Shown: positions 8,665-16,972 of the stretch, piece after piece
How the letters are laid out: each line of letters starts with the position of its first letter
How positions within the stretch are numbered: the stretch's first letter is position 1
DNA from: Salinivirgaceae bacterium
Lineage (GTDB): Bacteria; Bacteroidota; Bacteroidia; Bacteroidales; SZUA-534
Assembly: GCA_017557605.1 (NCBI GenBank)
Contig: JAFYYJ010000071.1
Span: 1-34,377, forward strand
Reading direction: 5' to 3'
Length of the DNA stretch: 34,377 nucleotides
Translations under genes and position numbers: made by a program
Notes under the pieces: model-generated
Told to the model about the DNA's origin: nothing
The model's database searches: none
The model's input: the letters and a program-made list of their open reading frames with translations, nothing else

Positions 8665-10824
8665 CTATTCTTCGTCTTTGTGTTCGGCCTCGTAAGCTTT
8701 GAGCAGCTTCTCCTGAACATCGCTCGGCACTTGTGCGTACTCGGCGAATTTCATTGTGTAGGTTGCGCTACCCGATGTGAGTGAGCTCAACGAAGTTGAA
8801 TACTTGTTCAACTCAGCCAGCGGAACGCGGGCATGCAGCTTCTCGTAGCCCGATTCGCTGCTCATACCCATAATCATGGCGCGGCGTCCTTGCAAGTCAC
8901 TCATTACGTCGCCCATATACTCTGACGGCACAAGCACCTCAACATCGTAAATCGGCTCCATAATCTTCGGGCCGGCGGATTTGAATGCCTGGCTGAAAGC
9001 GTTGCGTCCGGCAAGTTTGAACGAGATTTCGTTCGAGTCAACCGGGTGCATCTTTCCGTCGTAGATGCAGACGCGGATATCGCGAGCGTAAGAACCCGTC
9101 AGCGGGCCTTCCTCCATCTTCTCCATTATACCCTTCTGGATTGCCGGCATGAAGCGTGCCTCGATGGCGCCACCCACAATGCAGTTGCAGTAGATGAGTT
9201 TTCCGCCCCACGGCAGGCTGATTTCCTCAGTTCCACGAAGGCTGACTGACCAGTCTTTGCCATCGATTTTGTAAGTCGATGGTGCAGGCATTCCCTCGTA
9301 GTACGGTTCGATAATCATGTGAACCTCACCAAACTGTCCGGCACCACCTGATTGTTTCTTGTGGCGATAGTCGGCCTGTGCGGCTTTGGTGATAGTCTCG
9401 CGGTACGGAATCTTCGGGTCGATGAACTGCACTTTCAAGCCGTGCAAGTTCTCCAACTGCCATTTCAGCGAGTTTATGTGGAACTCACCTTGACCGTAAA
9501 CTATAGTCTGTTTCAGTTCTTTAGAATATTCGACAACAATGCTCGGGTCTTCCTGTGACTTGCGGACGAGCAGGTCGCCCAATTTCTCCTCTTCCGATGC
9601 ATCCACTGGTTTGATGGCTGTGCGGAAACGCGGGTCGGGCATTTGGATTGCTGGATAAGTCCAGTCTAAATCCTTGTCGTTCAGAGTATGATTTGTTTTT
9701 GTCTCTTTCAGTTTCACCATTGCGCCAATATCGCCGGCCACCATTTCGGTAAGTTTCTCGCGGTTCTTGCCTGCAGGCGAGAAGAACTGCGACAGACGCT
9801 CTTTGGCGTTCTTGTTGGTGTTCACAAGGTCCATACCCTCGGTAATCTTACCAGACATTACTTTGAAGTAGAGAACCTCACCAACGTGCTCCTCAACTGT
9901 TGTCTTGAAGATGAAGACCGAAGTCTTGCCGTTCGGGTCGCATTTAACCTCATTGCCTTCAGAGTTGACAGGAGCGGGCATTTCAGTCGGGTTTGGAGCC
10001 ACATTGCCCACAAACTCCATCATACGGCGGATGCCCATATCTTTCTTACCTGCAACGCAGAATACTGGGAACATTCCGCGGCTGATGATTCCGGCGCGGA
10101 TTCCGGCGCGCATCTGGTCCTCGTCAAGCGAGCCTTCCTCAAAGAATTTCTCCATCAAGGTGTCGTCGTTTTCGGCGGCAGCCTCAATCAGTTTTGCGTT
10201 CAGGTCTTTTGCCTTATCCATTTGGTCGGCTGGGATGTCAAGCACTTCCGGAACACCGCCTTCGGGTTTCCAGCGGTACATCTTCATCTTCAGCACGTCA
10301 ACCATTTCGTTGTAGCCCGTGCCCGGGTTGATTGGGTACTGCACAATGGCAACCTTGTTTCCGTAGAGAGCGTGCAGCTCCTCAATAGTCTTGTCGAAAT
10401 TTGCCTTCTCGTGGTCGAGTTGGTTAACGGCAATCAGCATCGACGTGTTCAGGCGGTTGCAGTGGCGCGAAATTGTCTGCGTGCCCACCTCAACACCCTT
10501 CGACGAGTTGATGACCATAATTGCAGCATCGGTTACGGCGAGAGACGAAATTACTCCGCCCACAAAGTCGTCGAGTCCCGGAGTGTCGATAATGTTCAAC
10601 TTCTTGTTGTTGAACTCGACGTGCAGAACTGTTGAATAAACTGAACGCCCCTGCTCGTGCTCGATGGCGTTGTAGTCCGACACTGTGTTTTGACTTTCGA
10701 TGTCGCCGCGGCGTGATATCACTCCGGCCTCAAACATCATTGCTTCGGCCAGAGTGGTTTTCCCGGAGCCGGCCGCACCAATTAAGGAGAGATTCTTAAT
10801 CTCGTTAGGTTGATACACTTTCAT
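8665..10824 (-). CDS. EF-G2-type translation factor, catalytic His of G domain replaced
   Basis: 719 residues with the EF-G domain order: G domain about 1-280, domain II about 300-390, then III, IV (SGGAGQFGEVHM, GSYARDIRVCIYDGKMHPVDSNEISF) and V (ILEPxYDVEV-like, GDVMSDLQGRRAMIMGM). P-loop GAAGSGKT is 16-23. The G3 motif is DTPGLDDF (80-87): Leu84 stands where EF-G has the catalytic His of PGH. Switch I reads EHEQGRS instead of ERGIT, and G4 is NQLD (134-137) instead of NKMD. This fits the Bacteroides EF-G2 paralogue, reported to support translocation without GTP hydrolysis and to matter in starvation and gut colonisation (recalled literature). The main fusA is elsewhere. A perfect dyad lies in the promoter region. 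Confidence 0.9.
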   Translation of the reverse strand: MKVYQPNEIKNLSLIGAAGSGKTTLAEAMMFEAGVISRRGDIESQNTVSDYNAIEHEQGRSVYSTVLHVEFNNKKLNIIDTPGLDDFVGGVISSLAVTDAAIMVINSSKGVEVGTQTISRHCNRLNTSMLIAVNQLDHEKANFDKTIEELHALYGNKVAIVQYPINPGTGYNEMVDVLKMKMYRWKPEGGVPEVLDIPADQMDKAKDLNAKLIEAAAENDDTLMEKFFEEGSLDEDQMRAGIRAGIISRGMFPVFCVAGKKDMGIRRMMEFVGNVAPNPTEMPAPVNSEGNEVKCDPNGKTSVFIFKTTVEEHVGEVLYFKVMSGKITEGMDLVNTNKNAKERLSQFFSPAGKNREKLTEMVAGDIGAMVKLKETKTNHTLNDKDLDWTYPAIQMPDPRFRTAIKPVDASEEEKLGDLLVRKSQEDPSIVVEYSKELKQTIVYGQGEFHINSLKWQLENLHGLKVQFIDPKIPYRETITKAAQADYRHKKQSGGAGQFGEVHMIIEPYYEGMPAPSTYKIDGKDWSVSLRGTEEISLPWGGKLIYCNCIVGGAIEARFMPAIQKGIMEKMEEGPLTGSYARDIRVCIYDGKMHPVDSNEISFKLAGRNAFSQAFKSAGPKIMEPIYDVEVLVPSEYMGDVMSDLQGRRAMIMGMSSESGYEKLHARVPLAELNKYSTSLSSLTSGSATYTMKFAEYAQVPSDVQEKLLKAYEAEHKDEE

Positions 10825-10847
10825 AATAAAACGTGGTATATAGTTTA

Positions 10848-10879
10848 AAAAAGTACGTGGTTTCGTGTAACACGAACAA
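10848..10879 (-). promoter_or_regulatory. Possible EF-G2 promoter with internal dyad
   Basis: On the minus strand there is TTG (10879-10877), a 21-nt spacer, then TACTTTTT (10855-10848, 7/8 to TAnnTTTG), 23 bases before the ATG. The spacer contains the perfect dyad TTCGTGT-A-ACACGAA (10862-10876). ACGTGGT also occurs twice, 24 bp apart (10831 and 10855). The dyad is certain; the promoter assignment is inference. Confidence 0.4.
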
Positions 10880-11080
10880 GGTTAAAGTTATAGCATTTTT
10901 TTTTGAATTCCGATATGTTTTTGTGAAATAGTTTTGTAAAAATCATTTTTTATTACCGAAAGCCGCATTGTTGCTTGATTTGCCGATATTCGCCGAAAAA
11001 CAATTATTGCACACCCAGATTGTTTCGACTTTCTTTTTATATTTATCGCTTTCGATAACAAATCAAAAAACAACATAAAA

Positions 11081-12148
11081 ATGGCAAAGGAACAAGCAAG
11101 TGTTAGTACAGCTAACAGTGAGAAGATTAAGGCTTTACAGCTGACGATTGACAAAATTGAGAAGAATTTCGGCAAGGGCTCGATAATGCGCATGGGCGAC
11201 AATGTGGTTGAGAACGTGCCGGTCATTTCATCGGGCTCTATCAGCCTCGATTTGGCTTTGGGCATAGGCGGTTATCCGCGCGGCCGCGTCATTGAGATTT
11301 ACGGCCCCGAGTCGTCAGGTAAAACCACGCTTGCCATTCACGCCATTGCCGAGGCGCAGAAGAACGGTGGCATTGCCGCCTTCATTGATGCCGAACACGC
11401 ATTTGACCGTTTCTATGCTGAAAAACTGGGCGTGAACGTAAAAGACTTGCTTATTTCGCAACCCGACAACGGCGAACAGGCTCTCGAAATTGCTGACCAC
11501 CTCATCCGTTCCGGTGCTATTGATATTATTGTAATTGACTCGGTTGCAGCCTTGACACCGAAGGCTGAGATTGAAGGCGAAATGGGCGACTCGAAAATGG
11601 GTCTTCAAGCCCGACTGATGTCGCAGGCTCTGCGCAAACTCACCGCAAATATCAATAAAACAAATACTTGCTGCATTTTTATCAACCAATTGCGTGAGAA
11701 AATTGGCGTGATGTTCGGTAATCCCGAAACCACCACCGGCGGCAACGCTCTGAAATTTTACGCCTCAATCCGCATCGATATTCGCCGCGCATCAACACTC
11801 AAAGACGGCGATGAGTCAGTCGGCAACCACGTTAAGGTTAAGATTGTCAAGAACAAACTTGCCGCGCCGTTCCGCAAAGCCGAGTTTGACATTATGTATG
11901 GTGAGGGCATCTGCAAGTCGGGCGAGTTGGTCGATATGGCTGTCGAGCTCAATATCATCAAAAAATCGGGCTCATGGTTCAGCTATGGCGATTCGAAACT
12001 TGGTCAGGGACGTGACTATGTACGCCAACTAATGATTGACAATCAAGAACTTGCCAAAGAAATTGAGACCAAGATTATGGAGATAATGACCAAGTCAGAC
12101 GCTCCGATGCTTGAATCGTCGGCCGATGCAGAGGCTGAGGAAGATTAG
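11081..12148 (+). CDS. recA: Recombinase A
   Basis: 355 residues, normal RecA length. It forms filaments on single-stranded DNA, drives strand exchange, and is the usual SOS co-protease. Walker A is GPESSGKTT (75-83), Walker B IIVID (149-153), and the DNA-binding loop region has [20 protein letters not shown] and [25 protein letters not shown]. The C-terminus is acidic ([10 protein letters not shown]), as usual. Start at [10 protein letters not shown] after an AT-rich leader. It is divergent from the EF-G2 gene across a 256-bp gap and is followed by a strong terminator, so it is monocistronic. No LexA-type site that I can name is visible upstream. Confidence 0.97.
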   Translation: MAKEQASVSTANSEKIKALQLTIDKIEKNFGKGSIMRMGDNVVENVPVISSGSISLDLALGIGGYPRGRVIEIYGPESSGKTTLAIHAIAEAQKNGGIAAFIDAEHAFDRFYAEKLGVNVKDLLISQPDNGEQALEIADHLIRSGAIDIIVIDSVAALTPKAEIEGEMGDSKMGLQARLMSQALRKLTANINKTNTCCIFINQLREKIGVMFGNPETTTGGNALKFYASIRIDIRRASTLKDGDESVGNHVKVKIVKNKLAAPFRKAEFDIMYGEGICKSGELVDMAVELNIIKKSGSWFSYGDSKLGQGRDYVRQLMIDNQELAKEIETKIMEIMTKSDAPMLESSADAEAEED

Positions 12149-12172
12149 TCTTTGCCGACCTGCAATCATATC

Positions 12173-12209
12173 CGGCGCAAGTTAGTTTTAGGCTTGCGCC
12201 GATTTTTTT
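12173..12209 (+). terminator. Terminator after recA
   Basis: Perfect 9-bp stem CGGCGCAAG (12173-12181) with CTTGCGCCG (12193-12201), 11-nt loop, then A and seven T residues. Confidence 0.9.
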
Positions 12210-12244
12210 GATAGCTTCGCCGCCAATATGATTCCGACAAACGA

Positions 12245-12964
12245 ATGAGAAAAATCGCATTGATATTATTGCTAATGGTTGCCATGCCGGCAATGGCCCA
12301 GCTGTCGGTGGGTGTGAGGGCTGGCTATGGTGCTTTCGGTGTCGATTTTGAGCCGCCGTCGCTCAACGGCAATCAGGTGAATCTGTACGAGCCGAATTTC
12401 GGTTTTGTGGGCATCTTCAACAACGAGAACAACTTTGGTGTTCAACTTGAGGTTAATTACGCAGTAAAAGGCTGGCGTGAGGTTGACGAGGATATTCCGG
12501 GGTCGGAGTACAAACATGAGATAACCTACCTCGAGGTGCCGTTCATGACTCATTTTGAGCTTGGCAAGCGCAACCTGCGCATTTTCGGATTGTTCGGCCC
12601 GTATATCGCCTTTAAGCAAGACGACAAGGCAACTTCGAAAAACTATGACGCTGTTATGAAAAACCCACAGTTCAATACATACATTCAAACAGTCCGCGAC
12701 ATCGACTTCGGAAACAAGGTTGGCGGCGGCATACGTTACAATATCGGCCACGTGTCGGTTTTTGCCGATGTCCGTTACGATTTGCAGATTGCAGGCGGAC
12801 AGAATATCTTCAAAAAACACCCCGACAAGATACAGACTTCGCGCTTAAAGGAGTTAAGTGGCTCGGTCGGCCTGGTGTTCAACATCCGCAATCAGAAAGT
12901 TGTGGAGGAGAAAGAGTATTATGTGCCCAAAGAGGGCATGGATACCGGGATTGAGGATTTTTAA
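12245..12964 (+). CDS. Small outer-membrane beta-barrel protein (PorT-like)
   Basis: 239 residues. A cleavable signal peptide (MRKIALILLLMVAMPAMA, cut before Q19) is followed by alternating hydrophobic and aromatic strands with glycines: VGVRAGYGAF, FGVQLEVNYAVKGW, YLEVPFMTHFEL, RIFGLFGPYIAF, VGGGIRYNIGHVSVFADVRYDL, LSGSVGLVFNI. This is the usual pattern of the 'outer membrane protein beta-barrel' domain common in Bacteroidota. The last residues (about 220-239) are acidic and follow the final strand, which is unusual for a barrel end. The function is not known. Its stop codon overlaps the trpS stop by 4 bp on the opposite strand, with no terminator between them. Confidence 0.8.
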   Translation: MRKIALILLLMVAMPAMAQLSVGVRAGYGAFGVDFEPPSLNGNQVNLYEPNFGFVGIFNNENNFGVQLEVNYAVKGWREVDEDIPGSEYKHEITYLEVPFMTHFELGKRNLRIFGLFGPYIAFKQDDKATSKNYDAVMKNPQFNTYIQTVRDIDFGNKVGGGIRYNIGHVSVFADVRYDLQIAGGQNIFKKHPDKIQTSRLKELSGSVGLVFNIRNQKVVEEKEYYVPKEGMDTGIEDF

Positions 12965-13950
12965 TAAGTCCTGAACCCGATAATCTGACGCACTTCCTTT
13001 AATGTTTTTGCAGCGCTCTCACGGGCTTTTTCGGCTCCGCGGTGGGCAATGGTGTCGAGCAATTCAGTATTGTTTGAATATTCCAAAATCCGCTCGCGAA
13101 TGGGCGACAGCGTCTTAACAATATCCTCGGCAAGCTGCTTTTTCATGTCACCATAGCGCAAAGTGCAGTCGTTCCATTTCTCGTCGAAATATTTATATGT
13201 GTCAGCTGCGCTGGCAATCTCCATTAAGGTGAACAGGTTCTGAATCACTTCAGGTTTGGGGCTGTTGGGCGTCTGCGGACCTGCATCGGTAACGGCGCGC
13301 ATCACTTTCTTGGTTATTGTCTTGGCGTCCTCAAACAGATAGATGCAGTTGCCTTCGCTTTTACCCATTTTGCCGCTGCCGTCGAGGCCGGGGATTTTGA
13401 TAGCCTGCTGGCTGTAATGGAAATTCTGTGGCTCGGGGAAAAACTCCACGCCATATATATTATTGAATCGGCGGGCGCATTTGCGCGCCATTTCCATATT
13501 CTGCTCCTGGTCTTTGCCCACCGGCACTTTCACGGCTTTGTGCTGAAGAATGTCGGCGGCCATAAGCGTTGGATAGGTGAACAACCCGGCATTTACGTTG
13601 TCGGGCTGCTTGCGCGCTTTCTCTTTGAAAGTTGTGACGCGGCCCAACTCGCCAATGTAGGTGTTCATATTTAAATATAGGTATAGCTCGATAGTTTCAG
13701 GCACATCGCTCTGTATATAAATAGTGGCTTTTTCGGGGTCGATGCCGCAAGCCAGATATTCGGCCAGAATTGTACGCACGCTGCTCTGTATGTTCTCCGG
13801 TTTGGGGTGAGTTGTGAGCGAGTGCCAGTCGGCAATAAAAAACAGGCAGTTATATTCTTCCTGCATTTTCACAAAACTTGTCACTGCTCCATAATAATTT
13901 CCCAGATGCAGATTTCCTGTCGGGCGAATCCCGCTAACTACTGTTTCCAT
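12961..13950 (-). CDS. trpS: Tryptophanyl-tRNA synthetase
   Basis: 329 residues from METVVSGIRPTGNLHLGNYYGAV. The frame is open 35 codons further upstream (14055), but a full TTTG / 19 nt / TAAGTTTG promoter lies inside that stretch, so the inner ATG is the start. It charges tRNA-Trp. The class I signature HLGN (HIGH-like) is near residue 15 and KMGKS (KMSKS-like) is in GSGKMGKSEGN. MAADILQHKAVKVPVGKDQEQNMEMAR holds the Trp-site and dimer segment. The length fits bacterial TrpRS. It ends 4 bp inside the convergent beta-barrel gene. Confidence 0.96.
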   Translation of the reverse strand: METVVSGIRPTGNLHLGNYYGAVTSFVKMQEEYNCLFFIADWHSLTTHPKPENIQSSVRTILAEYLACGIDPEKATIYIQSDVPETIELYLYLNMNTYIGELGRVTTFKEKARKQPDNVNAGLFTYPTLMAADILQHKAVKVPVGKDQEQNMEMARKCARRFNNIYGVEFFPEPQNFHYSQQAIKIPGLDGSGKMGKSEGNCIYLFEDAKTITKKVMRAVTDAGPQTPNSPKPEVIQNLFTLMEIASAADTYKYFDEKWNDCTLRYGDMKKQLAEDIVKTLSPIRERILEYSNNTELLDTIAHRGAEKARESAAKTLKEVRQIIGFRTY

Positions 13951-13976
13951 ATCGGTGTGTCTGTAAATATTTGGCG

Positions 13977-14007
13977 CAAACTTAATCAGATTAGGTTTTT
14001 GTGCAAA
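13977..14007 (-). promoter_or_regulatory. trpS promoter
   Basis: On the minus strand there is TTTG (14007-14004), a 19-nt spacer, then TAAGTTTG (13984-13977), 26 bases before the trpS ATG. Both halves match the Bacteroidota consensus exactly. It places transcription downstream of the longer possible start and so fixes the start codon. Confidence 0.62.
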
Positions 14008-14356
14008 ACCGATTTTTGACATTCCGAAAGCGGAAAAAGCACTGCCGATACGCATATAAACCGATATTTCGGCTCTGCGCCTTGCATTTTAGGGGCCGAA
14101 ACCGATAGGATATTGTCAAAACAACACAGAAATACGAAGCGGCTGACAGATTGATGCTAGAATGTATCTGTCTATTAATCAATGCAAAAGGTGTTTTTAA
14201 CCCGCAAATGAAACCGATAGTCAAGAAAAAACTCGTTTTTTTTCTAAAAAAATTTCATTTTATGGCTTAAACATTAGCATAACAGTACATTTTTAATTAT
14301 ATTTACAACGCTTTAAGCAAATCAATTTGTTAAAAAAACCTTTAAAACACTCGGTG
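14008..14356. other. Divergent trpS / HU intergenic region
   Basis: No gene is supported here. The half near HU is very AT-rich and contains TATATTTA (14298-14305, 7/8 to TAnnTTTG), a weak candidate -7 element about 50 bases before the HU start. No RNA gene, repeat or other structure was recognised. Confidence 0.4.
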
Positions 14357-14629
14357 ATGAACAAACAAGAATTAGTTTCTGCTATGGCAGAAAAAGCAGG
14401 CTTGACAAAAGCCGACTCAGAAAAAGCTTTAAACGCTTTCACAGCTGCAGTTGCTGACGCTCTTGGTAAAGGCGAAAACGTTCAACTGGTTGGTTTCGGA
14501 ACATTCTCAGTTAGCGCTCGTGCTGCAAGAACTGGTAAGAACCCACGTACTGGTGCAAAAATCACCATTGCAGCAAAGAAAGTTGCCAAATTCAAAGCTG
14601 GTAAAGCTTTGGCTGACAAAGTTTGCTAA
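14357..14629 (+). CDS. HU-family DNA-binding protein
   Basis: 90 residues from [18 protein letters not shown], the normal HU length. A TTG start at 14327 would add ten residues foreign to the family. HU is a nucleoid protein that bends DNA as a dimer. The sequence has the helical N-terminus (residues about 3-38), the [20 protein letters not shown] strands, the DNA-intercalating proline turn [10 protein letters not shown] and the C-terminal helix. Codons are mostly A/T-ending (gct, gtt, aaa), unlike most neighbours, as expected for a highly expressed gene in a mid-GC genome. Two terminators in tandem follow it. Whether it is the main HU or a paralogue cannot be told. Confidence 0.95.
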   Translation: MNKQELVSAMAEKAGLTKADSEKALNAFTAAVADALGKGENVQLVGFGTFSVSARAARTGKNPRTGAKITIAAKKVAKFKAGKALADKVC

Positions 14630-14633
14630 AAAA

Positions 14634-14658
14634 GAGGCCCTCTGTTGAGGGCTTTTTT
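14634..14658 (+). terminator. First terminator after HU
   Basis: Stem GCCCTC (14637-14642) with GAGGGC (14647-14652), TGTT loop, extended by G-T and A-T pairs and followed by TTTTTT. Confidence 0.85.
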
Positions 14659-14666
14659 ATTTTATG

Positions 14667-14698
14667 CGGGTTTCAACGGTTATTGAAACCCGTTTTTT
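14667..14698 (+). terminator. Second terminator after HU
   Basis: Perfect 10-bp stem CGGGTTTCAA (14667-14676) with TTGAAACCCG (14683-14692), 6-nt loop, then six T residues. The T run overlaps the stop codon of the convergent dus gene. Confidence 0.85.
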
Positions 14699-15644
14699 AT
14701 GCCAAATCCGATAATGGGTAATTATTTGTAACCATTTCCGTAACGCTGAAATACTCATCAACTGAGTGGCATTTCTTTACCATTTTCAACACTTTATGCT
14801 GGTCGTTGAACATCTGCGACCAGTATTCCCAATAAGTTGTCATCTTTTGCAGAAAATGACCGGCGCCCTGGAGGCGGTTAAGCTGACGTCCGGCTATTTC
14901 GACGGTAAAGTCAGAAAAACGACTGCGCTTTTGGCTTATATTCAGTGTTTCGCCTTTTATTTCGTTGGCTAGAAACGGGTTGCGGAGCAGTCCGCGGCCA
15001 ATCATCAAGTGTGTGACTGACGGGTTGTTCTCAAGTAGCAAGCGGGCTTGCCTGGCTGTAAGTATGTCGCCATTGTAAGCCACCGGGTGCGCTGATTTTG
15101 CGACAATCTCGGGCATAATTCTTTTGTCGGCCTTGCCATTGTACATCTGTTTGCCAATCCTTGGATGAATAATAACCTCTTTAATATTGTGTCGGTTCAG
15201 CACATCAAGGACTGGCCAAATCTCGTCGGGTGATAGATAGCCCAGCCGCATTTTCACTGATAGTGCAATGTCACATTGTGCCTCAAAATCAGTCAGCAGA
15301 CTGTCAATTTTTTCGGGATAAGGCAGAAGTCCGGCACCCAGCTGTCGCTTAGCCACCATTGGAAAAGGGCAGCCAAGGTTCCAATTCAGCTCGGTGTAAC
15401 CTAACTTACCGACGGCGTGCGCCACTAACAGCATATCGTCGGCTTTGTTGGCCAGCACTTGCGGCACTACAGTCATTCCATTGTTTATTTCTGGAGCTAT
15501 GTCGGCAAGGCTTTTGACTTTGATTTCACCGCCCTCAACTTTGATATATGGTGCATAAAACACGTCAACCCCGCCAATATGGCAAAGGGTTGAGCGGTAT
15601 ATCTGGTCGGAAAACCCCTGCATCGGTGCCAAAGAAAGTGTCAT
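14697..15644 (-). CDS. tRNA-dihydrouridine synthase
   Basis: 315 residues. This FMN enzyme reduces uridines in the tRNA D loop. The N-terminus SLAPMQGFSD is the FMN-binding start of the Dus barrel. The catalytic cysteine is C92 in NWNLGCPFPMVAKRQLGAGL, K131 lies in SVKMRLG, and IHPRIGKQMYNG and IGRGLLRNPFLA hold the flavin phosphate region. The protein is at the short end for Dus, and DusA, DusB and DusC cannot be separated by eye. The order Cys-Pro-Phe-Pro with a short C-terminal domain resembles DusC-like proteins. It lies downstream of the AT-rich acyltransferase on the same strand, 57 bp away. Confidence 0.88.
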   Translation of the reverse strand: MTLSLAPMQGFSDQIYRSTLCHIGGVDVFYAPYIKVEGGEIKVKSLADIAPEINNGMTVVPQVLANKADDMLLVAHAVGKLGYTELNWNLGCPFPMVAKRQLGAGLLPYPEKIDSLLTDFEAQCDIALSVKMRLGYLSPDEIWPVLDVLNRHNIKEVIIHPRIGKQMYNGKADKRIMPEIVAKSAHPVAYNGDILTARQARLLLENNPSVTHLMIGRGLLRNPFLANEIKGETLNISQKRSRFSDFTVEIAGRQLNRLQGAGHFLQKMTTYWEYWSQMFNDQHKVLKMVKKCHSVDEYFSVTEMVTNNYPLSDLA

Positions 15645-15701
15645 TTTAGAAATGATTTTGCAGTAAAATTATCAATGGCTTTGCCCACTTAAAATCTGAA
15701 G

Positions 15702-16826
15702 TTACCTTCCTCCTGTTAGAATCTTACTAAAAGCCGGGAAAAACCGTTTTAATGCCAAGTAAATAGCCATACAAATCATTATGGTGATAGCAGGGACCAT
15801 GAAATAAAACAGTAACATGGCATATACATTGTTGTAAATATCAAATATAGACAGCAAAGCTTTTCCGATACTTACAAGTATCAGATTGTGAAACGCATAA
15901 ACGAAGAAAGAACATTGAGTGAGCATCGTATTGACTTTAACTCTCTCATTTACCAACAAGTGTGCGGCAATAAAAACAAAAGTTAATGTTCCGATTATTA
16001 TTGTGATATTGTGAAAGTACGCGTTAAAAATGTGGTTCCGGGTTAATGCGTCAATAATGACAAATGGTAAGAAAAGAAGCGGAACCCACTTTGGTTTTTG
16101 CATTTCCTCAATAAAGTTTTTATTCTCAATGCTATAGTAAGCTCCCCAAGAAAAGAAAAATGCCGCTCTGCAAAATAATGAAGAAAAATAACCTCCTTCA
16201 GGAACAAACAAAGGGCCAAGAATACTCCATGTAATTCCCAATATCAGCACAAACCAGCCTCCTATCTTTTTGATTATTTGAAAAATGAAAGGTGCCAAAA
16301 GAACCATTGCAAATAGTTCGCGTATGTACCACATCGGCACATTCAGAGGATATGGAAGGTTGGTGTCAGATGTATTACGGATAAAGATGCAATTACCTCT
16401 ATCGAAGAATATGTTAAGAATACGGACTGGCGAACATTGTATTTCGATTTTTGCGGCATCAGGAAAAATATGCTCTAATCCTGGAATTTTGTATACCAAT
16501 AAAAACAATACTGCAATGATATTCCAAATAATATATGGTATAAGGAGGGTTTTTGTTCGTTTCAGCAATTTTTGTTTGTATATGCCAATACTAAAATCAG
16601 TGTGATAGAAGAACAAAAAACCGGAGAAAAAGAAAAAAAGAGGAACTGCCGCACGTGGTAGCACATTGCTAAAAAAAGTGATAATAAAGTAAAACCAATT
16701 TGGGTAAACGGCTTCTTGTGGAAGCAAATGGCATTTTACCAAATCAAAATGAATGAATACTACTCCAATGATAAGTGGAAATCGCAGAAAACTGATAGTT
16801 TCTGAAATCAGTTCATCTTTTGACAT
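15702..16826 (-). CDS. Acyltransferase 3 family membrane protein
   Basis: 374 residues with about ten hydrophobic segments. The start is RFPLIIGVVFIHFDLV, with the conserved Arg and His of the family's first helix. Then come RAAVPLFFFFSGFLFF, the MWYIREL segment and a C-terminal YAFHNLILV. Members O-acylate surface sugars, lipopolysaccharide or peptidoglycan; the substrate here is unknown. Base composition is clearly more AT-rich than the flanking genes, and the codons follow. The upstream gap (16827-16972) is AT-rich too. This suggests recent acquisition as a single cargo gene between dus and the ABC transporter gene. No transposase or direct repeat marks the ends. Confidence 0.88.
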   Translation of the reverse strand: MSKDELISETISFLRFPLIIGVVFIHFDLVKCHLLPQEAVYPNWFYFIITFFSNVLPRAAVPLFFFFSGFLFFYHTDFSIGIYKQKLLKRTKTLLIPYIIWNIIAVLFLLVYKIPGLEHIFPDAAKIEIQCSPVRILNIFFDRGNCIFIRNTSDTNLPYPLNVPMWYIRELFAMVLLAPFIFQIIKKIGGWFVLILGITWSILGPLFVPEGGYFSSLFCRAAFFFSWGAYYSIENKNFIEEMQKPKWVPLLFLPFVIIDALTRNHIFNAYFHNITIIIGTLTFVFIAAHLLVNERVKVNTMLTQCSFFVYAFHNLILVSIGKALLSIFDIYNNVYAMLLFYFMVPAITIMICMAIYLALKRFFPAFSKILTGGR

Positions 16827-16972
16827 GATAGATGTTGTTAATGAACCATTCTTCTGTTAAACAGCAACCAATAAAAGATTCTAAAAGACACAAGTCTTAG
16901 CAAACTAAAACACAATGGATTATTATTCAGTAAAGATTTTGCTTTACAAATGATATGTCCAAATGAGTCTCA

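Noticed and set aside
9688..10635. Long open frame of 315 codons on the strand opposite the EF-G2 gene
   Set aside because: It lies wholly inside a clear EF-G coding region and its His/Val/Leu-rich product mirrors the codon pattern of the sense strand. No motif, start context or promoter supports it.
11038..11045. TATATTTA as recA -7 element
   Set aside because: Seven of eight matches but no TTTG at 19-21 nt upstream; AT-rich leaders give such matches by chance.
16930..16947. Hairpin GTAAAG-ATTTTG-CTTTAC downstream of the ABC gene
   Set aside because: Perfect but only six A/T-rich pairs and no T run directly after it; not called as a terminator.
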